Below, in pieces: positions 61,207-64,000 of a stretch of 64,000 nt of DNA (position 1 is the first letter of the stretch; every line of letters starts with the position of its first letter). The stretch covers positions 20,766-84,765 of the forward strand of contig JAAZOK010000115.1 of NCBI GenBank assembly GCA_012797815.1. Reading direction: 5' to 3'. The DNA is from Chloroflexota bacterium. GTDB lineage: Bacteria; Chloroflexota; Anaerolineae; Anaerolineales; Anaerolineaceae. The notes below the pieces were generated by a model. It made no database searches. It worked only from the letters and a program-made list of their open reading frames with translations, and was not told the DNA's origin. The position numbers and the translations under genes were made by a program.

Positions 61207-62013
61207 ATGGATGATATCAGTGATATTGCCAGTTTTTATAATTCTGATCCAGAAAAAGAACATGGTCGTTTAATTCAGCATCAACTTGAGTATGATCTTA
61301 CTTGGCGCTATTTGGATCAGTATCTGCCGAGTCAAGGATCTATTTTGGAGATTGGCGCTGCCACAGGAAGATATACCCTGGAATTGGCTAAACGAGGTTA
61401 TAAACTCACTGCTGTTGATGTGTCAGCAGTGTTAATTGAGAGATGTATGAAAAGGATTGCCGATCAGAGGTTGGAGAAACAAGTGCACTTTATTGTGACT
61501 GATGCACGGAATCTTGATGGCGTGATGGAAGAGGATTTTGATATCGTCCTTTTAATGGGACCTCTCTATCATCTGGTTGTGGAAGCTGATCGGAAAAAGG
61601 CTTTAAAAGAAGCTTCCGATCGATTGAGAACGGGTGGCATTTTATTTTCATCTTTTATCAGTCGGTTTGGCATAATGAGTGACTTGATGAAAGATAACCC
61701 TGGGTGGATTGAGAATCAAGAAGAAGTTCGCTCAGTGTTAGAGAAAGGCAAGAGCCCTGATGATTTTCCACGAGGTGGATTTCGCGGTTACTTCGCCAAA
61801 GTTTCCGAGATTGCGCCTTTGCATGAAGCGATTGGATTTGAAACCTTGAAAGTAGCCGGGATTGAACCCGTGATCTCTGCTGATGACGAGAGTTACAACA
61901 AACTTCAAGGAAAGCAACGCCAACTATGGCTTGATTTGTTGTATGAAATCAGCAGTGAGGAATCAATCTTGGGAGCTTCAAGACACATTCTCTATATCGG
62001 TAGGAAGAATTGA
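61207..62013 (+). CDS. SAM-dependent methyltransferase (class I, Methyltransf_25-like)
   Basis: A 268-aa methyltransferase. Motif I LEIGAATGRYTLELAKRG, GYKLTAVDVSAVLIE, motif II FDIVLLMGPLYHLVVEADR and LRTGGILFSSFISRFG are in order. Start: ATG 61207 follows GGAGGGAAACAGG; an earlier TTG frame (61192) is not used. It ends beside the GH4 remnant. The target is unknown. It sits in the patchy AT-rich end of the window. Confidence 0.86.
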   Translation: MDDISDIASFYNSDPEKEHGRLIQHQLEYDLTWRYLDQYLPSQGSILEIGAATGRYTLELAKRGYKLTAVDVSAVLIERCMKRIADQRLEKQVHFIVTDARNLDGVMEEDFDIVLLMGPLYHLVVEADRKKALKEASDRLRTGGILFSSFISRFGIMSDLMKDNPGWIENQEEVRSVLEKGKSPDDFPRGGFRGYFAKVSEIAPLHEAIGFETLKVAGIEPVISADDESYNKLQGKQRQLWLDLLYEISSEESILGASRHILYIGRKN

Positions 62014-62159
62014 TAATTTATAATTGTCAAATTCAATTATTTCTGATGTGCGAGAACTGGAAAAATAAAAGAGATGGGAGATATTCATGCGCACATCATC
62101 AGATCGCTTCATGCAAGCTTGAAGGTGCCCAAGGGGCTGCTTTTTCTTTAACAAGATCA

Positions 62160-62537
62160 AACTCTCATGCTGGCGATTCGCGGGAATTAATTACCGTTAA
62201 TACGAAAAATAAAGGCTGTATCACTGATTTGGATTCCGATGTAGTCGTTGAGGTTACCAGCATGATAACTGCTTATGGTCCTGAACCTTTCGCATGGGGC
62301 TCATTTGCCCCGATCGCTAAAGGTTTACTGCAGAATCTTAAGGAAATGGAAATACTAACAGTGGAAGCTGCATTGGAAGGAAATTATGAGAAGCTAGTTC
62401 AAGCATTTGTGCTTTGCCCCCTTATTACGAGTGGAGGGAAAGCGATAGAAATGCTGCATGAAATGCTTGTTGCAAATAAAAAATATTTACCAAATTTTGC
62501 GGAGAAGATCAAAGAAATTGAAGCGGGAAAGGAATAA
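62160..62537 (+). pseudogene. C-terminal stump of a GH4 family 6-phospho-glycosidase
   Basis: The frame ending at 62537 matches the C-terminal ~120 residues of GH4 enzymes (6-phospho-beta-glucosidases and alike): RELITVNTKNKGCITDLDS, VVEVTSMITAYGPEPFAWG, and LTVEAALEGNYEKLVQAFVL followed by CPLITSGGKAI. The NAD-binding N-terminal Rossmann half and the catalytic residues are absent, and the residues before ~62160 are not family-like. No ribosome binding site suits an intact small protein, so it is a remnant. It precedes a strong terminator. Confidence 0.7.
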
Positions 62538-62588
62538 CTTTTCCGGAATGATTTGTCCTTAAAAGGTTTCCGCAAGCTTAAAAAGATA

Positions 62589-62618
62589 GAAAGCTCTCAA
62601 ACTGAGAGCTTTCTTTTT
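62589..62618 (+). terminator. Intrinsic terminator after the GH4 remnant
   Basis: A 10-bp stem (GAAAGCTCTC at 62589-62598 with GAGAGCTTTC at 62604-62613) and a 5-base loop, followed by TTTTT. Confidence 0.9.
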
Positions 62619-62753
62619 AATCATTTAGTTGGTTAAGGATGAGACATCCGAAACAAAGAACCATCCGCTATGAGGATCGGCATAATTTTAAACTGTATAT
62701 AACCGTTAACTTACTTTCATGAGCAAGCTCAATACATATCCGAGAATACACCC

Positions 62754-62762
62754 TGATAAAAT
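62754..62762 (+). promoter_or_regulatory. Candidate extended -10 promoter of the GNAT gene
   Basis: TGATAAAAT (TG, one base, TAAAAT) lies 26 bases before the ATG. No convincing -35 box is seen. Confidence 0.4.
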
Positions 62763-62788
62763 GAAATGGGTTTGTGGAGAAAGGTGTT

Positions 62789-63274
62789 ATGTCAAACGAA
62801 CTTATTTTGCGCGATGTGGTAGAAGATGATCTTGCGATTTTCTTTGAACAAGAACTGGATCAGGAAGCCAATTACATGGCAGCTTTCATTGCCAAAGATC
62901 CCAGTGACCGAGCAGCCTTTATGGCGCATTGGCATAAGATTCTGGCAGATGAAAAAGTTATCATACAAACGATCATCTTCGATGGAAAGGTTGCGGGAAG
63001 TGTTCTAAGCTATGAGGATGAAAGGAAACTGCAGGTCAGTTATTGGATTGGGAGAGAATATTGGGGCATGGGCATTGCCACCCGGGCACTTTCGGAGTTT
63101 TTAGCAAACAACAATAAAATCCGTCCGATCTATGCGCGTGTGGCAAAAGATAATCTTGGCTCGCGCTGTGTGTTGAAAAAAAGCGGATTCACCATTATCA
63201 GCGAATCCAAAGCCTTTGCAAATGCACGCGGTCAGGAGATCATAGAATTGCTTTTGGAAAAAGATGAGGAATGA
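62789..63274 (+). CDS. GNAT-family N-acetyltransferase
   Basis: A 161-aa acetyltransferase of the RimJ/Acetyltransf_3 type. The CoA-binding region is WIGREYWGMGIATRALSEFL (pattern Q/RxxGxG/A written as GREYWGMGIA), and YARVAKDNLGSRCVLKKSGF is the motif B end. Substrate unknown. Start ATG 62789 has AAAGGTG upstream; a GTG 15 bases earlier is less likely. Confidence 0.85.
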   Translation: MSNELILRDVVEDDLAIFFEQELDQEANYMAAFIAKDPSDRAAFMAHWHKILADEKVIIQTIIFDGKVAGSVLSYEDERKLQVSYWIGREYWGMGIATRALSEFLANNNKIRPIYARVAKDNLGSRCVLKKSGFTIISESKAFANARGQEIIELLLEKDEE

Positions 63275-63347
63275 AATTAATGGAATAAGATAAAATATTC
63301 TTGCCTATAATATATAGATAACATCGAACTTTATTAAGGATGGGAAA

Positions 63348-64000
63348 ATGAAAACATTGAAAATTTCTTTATTGAGCATCATTCTTTTGTCAGTGGCAGT
63401 ATCTTGCAATAACTCCTCCAAAGGACCGTCCAGTCAAAACGAAACTGAACCTATCTTAACTGCTTATCATTATGAGATTGAAGATGTGGGAGATGGCTGG
63501 AATTTAGGGAAGGTCTTTTTGGCATTCGAAAATATCGGATCCACCTGGGTGCCGTTGAATCGCCCGGAAACAAGAAATTCAGGTGTTGCTTATGGTGTAG
63601 AGGATGCATACATAGAAACGCAGGAAGGCGAAAATTATTCCATCAGGGTCTATTCAGACTTCAGTAAATTTGCTAAAGCGGAGGGCGGTGCTCAGAAAAC
63701 TGAAAATTGGATTTCTTTTTCAAGCATGCCTCCGATTCCTCCGGGATTTCGAGTTTCAGAGGGCTTGACCTTCTATGAAGATGGTGGTTACGCATGGGGA
63801 AGATATGTGCTGGAGTTTAGATTTGCTAAAGCAGCTCATCCAACCGTCGTTGTTTTTCCGACAAAACCGGAATGGAATATTGATCTGGCAAATGTGCCCG
63901 GTGAACTTTCAATGCCCGTTGCCTCGATTGAAGAAGATATTCCCTCCATCAGTTCTCTTGAAGGAACGATTCTGGTCGATGAAGAAGACAAACTGCAAAT
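63348..64000 (+). CDS. Lipoprotein of unknown function (truncated by window end)
   Basis: An open frame of 217 codons runs off the window edge. The first 20 residues are a lipoprotein signal ending LLSVAVSCNN (Cys at ~20), followed by a Ser/Asn spacer. The visible domain contains YHYEIEDVGDGWNLGKVFLA and FENIGSTWVPLN, and looks beta-rich, but I recognise no family. Start ATG 63348 has AAGGATGGG upstream and a TATAAT at 63306-63311. AT-rich. Confidence 0.75.
   Translation, partial: MKTLKISLLSIILLSVAVSCNNSSKGPSSQNETEPILTAYHYEIEDVGDGWNLGKVFLAFENIGSTWVPLNRPETRNSGVAYGVEDAYIETQEGENYSIRVYSDFSKFAKAEGGAQKTENWISFSSMPPIPPGFRVSEGLTFYEDGGYAWGRYVLEFRFAKAAHPTVVVFPTKPEWNIDLANVPGELSMPVASIEEDIPSISSLEGTILVDEEDKLQ

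Noticed and set aside
62012..62032. Near-palindrome TTGATAATTTATAATTGTCAA after the methyltransferase.
   Set aside because: AT-rich and imperfect, without a T-run or a promoter arrangement; cannot be called a site.
1..64000. CRISPR arrays, rRNA genes or a prophage.
   Set aside because: No regularly spaced direct repeats, rRNA signatures or phage structural genes are seen; the Cas4-like genes have no cas neighbours.

Overview
The window looks like chromosomal DNA from a mesophilic bacterium of moderate GC, most likely an Anaerolineae-type member of the Chloroflexota. This placement is inference. It rests on an archaeal-style HMG-CoA cluster, many lipoproteins and LysM proteins with Thr/Pro-rich linkers, a bacterial translin, B-box membrane proteins, and dispersed intergenic repeats of the 'gaggaatctc' kind. 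No rRNA or marker gene fixes the taxonomy.

Left part (1-15 kb). The tail of an ABC ATPase is followed by arfB, a LUD-domain gene divergent from its own TetR regulator, a DinB-like protein, an EamA permease with a YjbQ protein, and a GAF-PP2C phosphatase. A long minus-strand run (5.6-12.6 kb) carries an R3H/AAA ATPase, tmk, a DsbA-cyclophilin fusion lipoprotein, a PrsW-like protease, plsC and a short comEC. Next come pdxS-pdxT plus an unknown gene. Two parS-like 16-mers lie in the gap between pdxS and an ABC exporter.

Middle (15-45 kb). An ABC-2 exporter is followed by a DUF2334 lipoprotein. A PEP-synthase-like ATP-grasp gene, dnaN, gdhA, gatB, an aminotransferase and a sugar nucleotidyltransferase follow on the minus strand. 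Two tRNA genes (Leu-CAA, Arg-GCG) each have a near-consensus sigma-70 promoter. A TetR gene diverges from a MacAB-like exporter operon (two ATPases, one large FtsX permease, one HlyD adaptor). Then surE, and a minus-strand run ssb - translin - two halves of a membrane-anchored Cas4-like nuclease - nadK - B-box membrane protein - recN, which reads as a DNA-maintenance neighbourhood. After these come a LysM protein, a sulfite-oxidase-like enzyme, a cytoplasmic histidine kinase and a methyltransferase.

Right part (45-64 kb). An AT-rich gene of unknown function sits between near-identical ~250-bp direct repeats that belong to a five-copy MITE-like family. Core-type genes resume with a methyltransferase, ABC-F, an ATP-grasp ligase, GerMN, an ammonia-type NadE next to a glutaminase-like nitrilase, an M29 aminopeptidase and a UPF0173 hydrolase. 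They end in a cluster of class II HMG-CoA reductase, archaeal-type HMG-CoA synthase, a thiolase-like protein and its DUF35 partner. The thiolase-like protein appears to have lost its catalytic Cys and both catalytic His residues. From about 60 kb the DNA becomes AT-rich and patchy: an HNH protein, a transposase remnant, a methyltransferase, the C-terminal stump of a GH4 glycosidase, a GNAT and a lipoprotein cut by the window edge.

The most unusual items are the split Cas4-like nuclease next to translin and ssb, the residue-depleted thiolase in the mevalonate cluster, the parS pair, and the repeat-flanked AT-rich gene.
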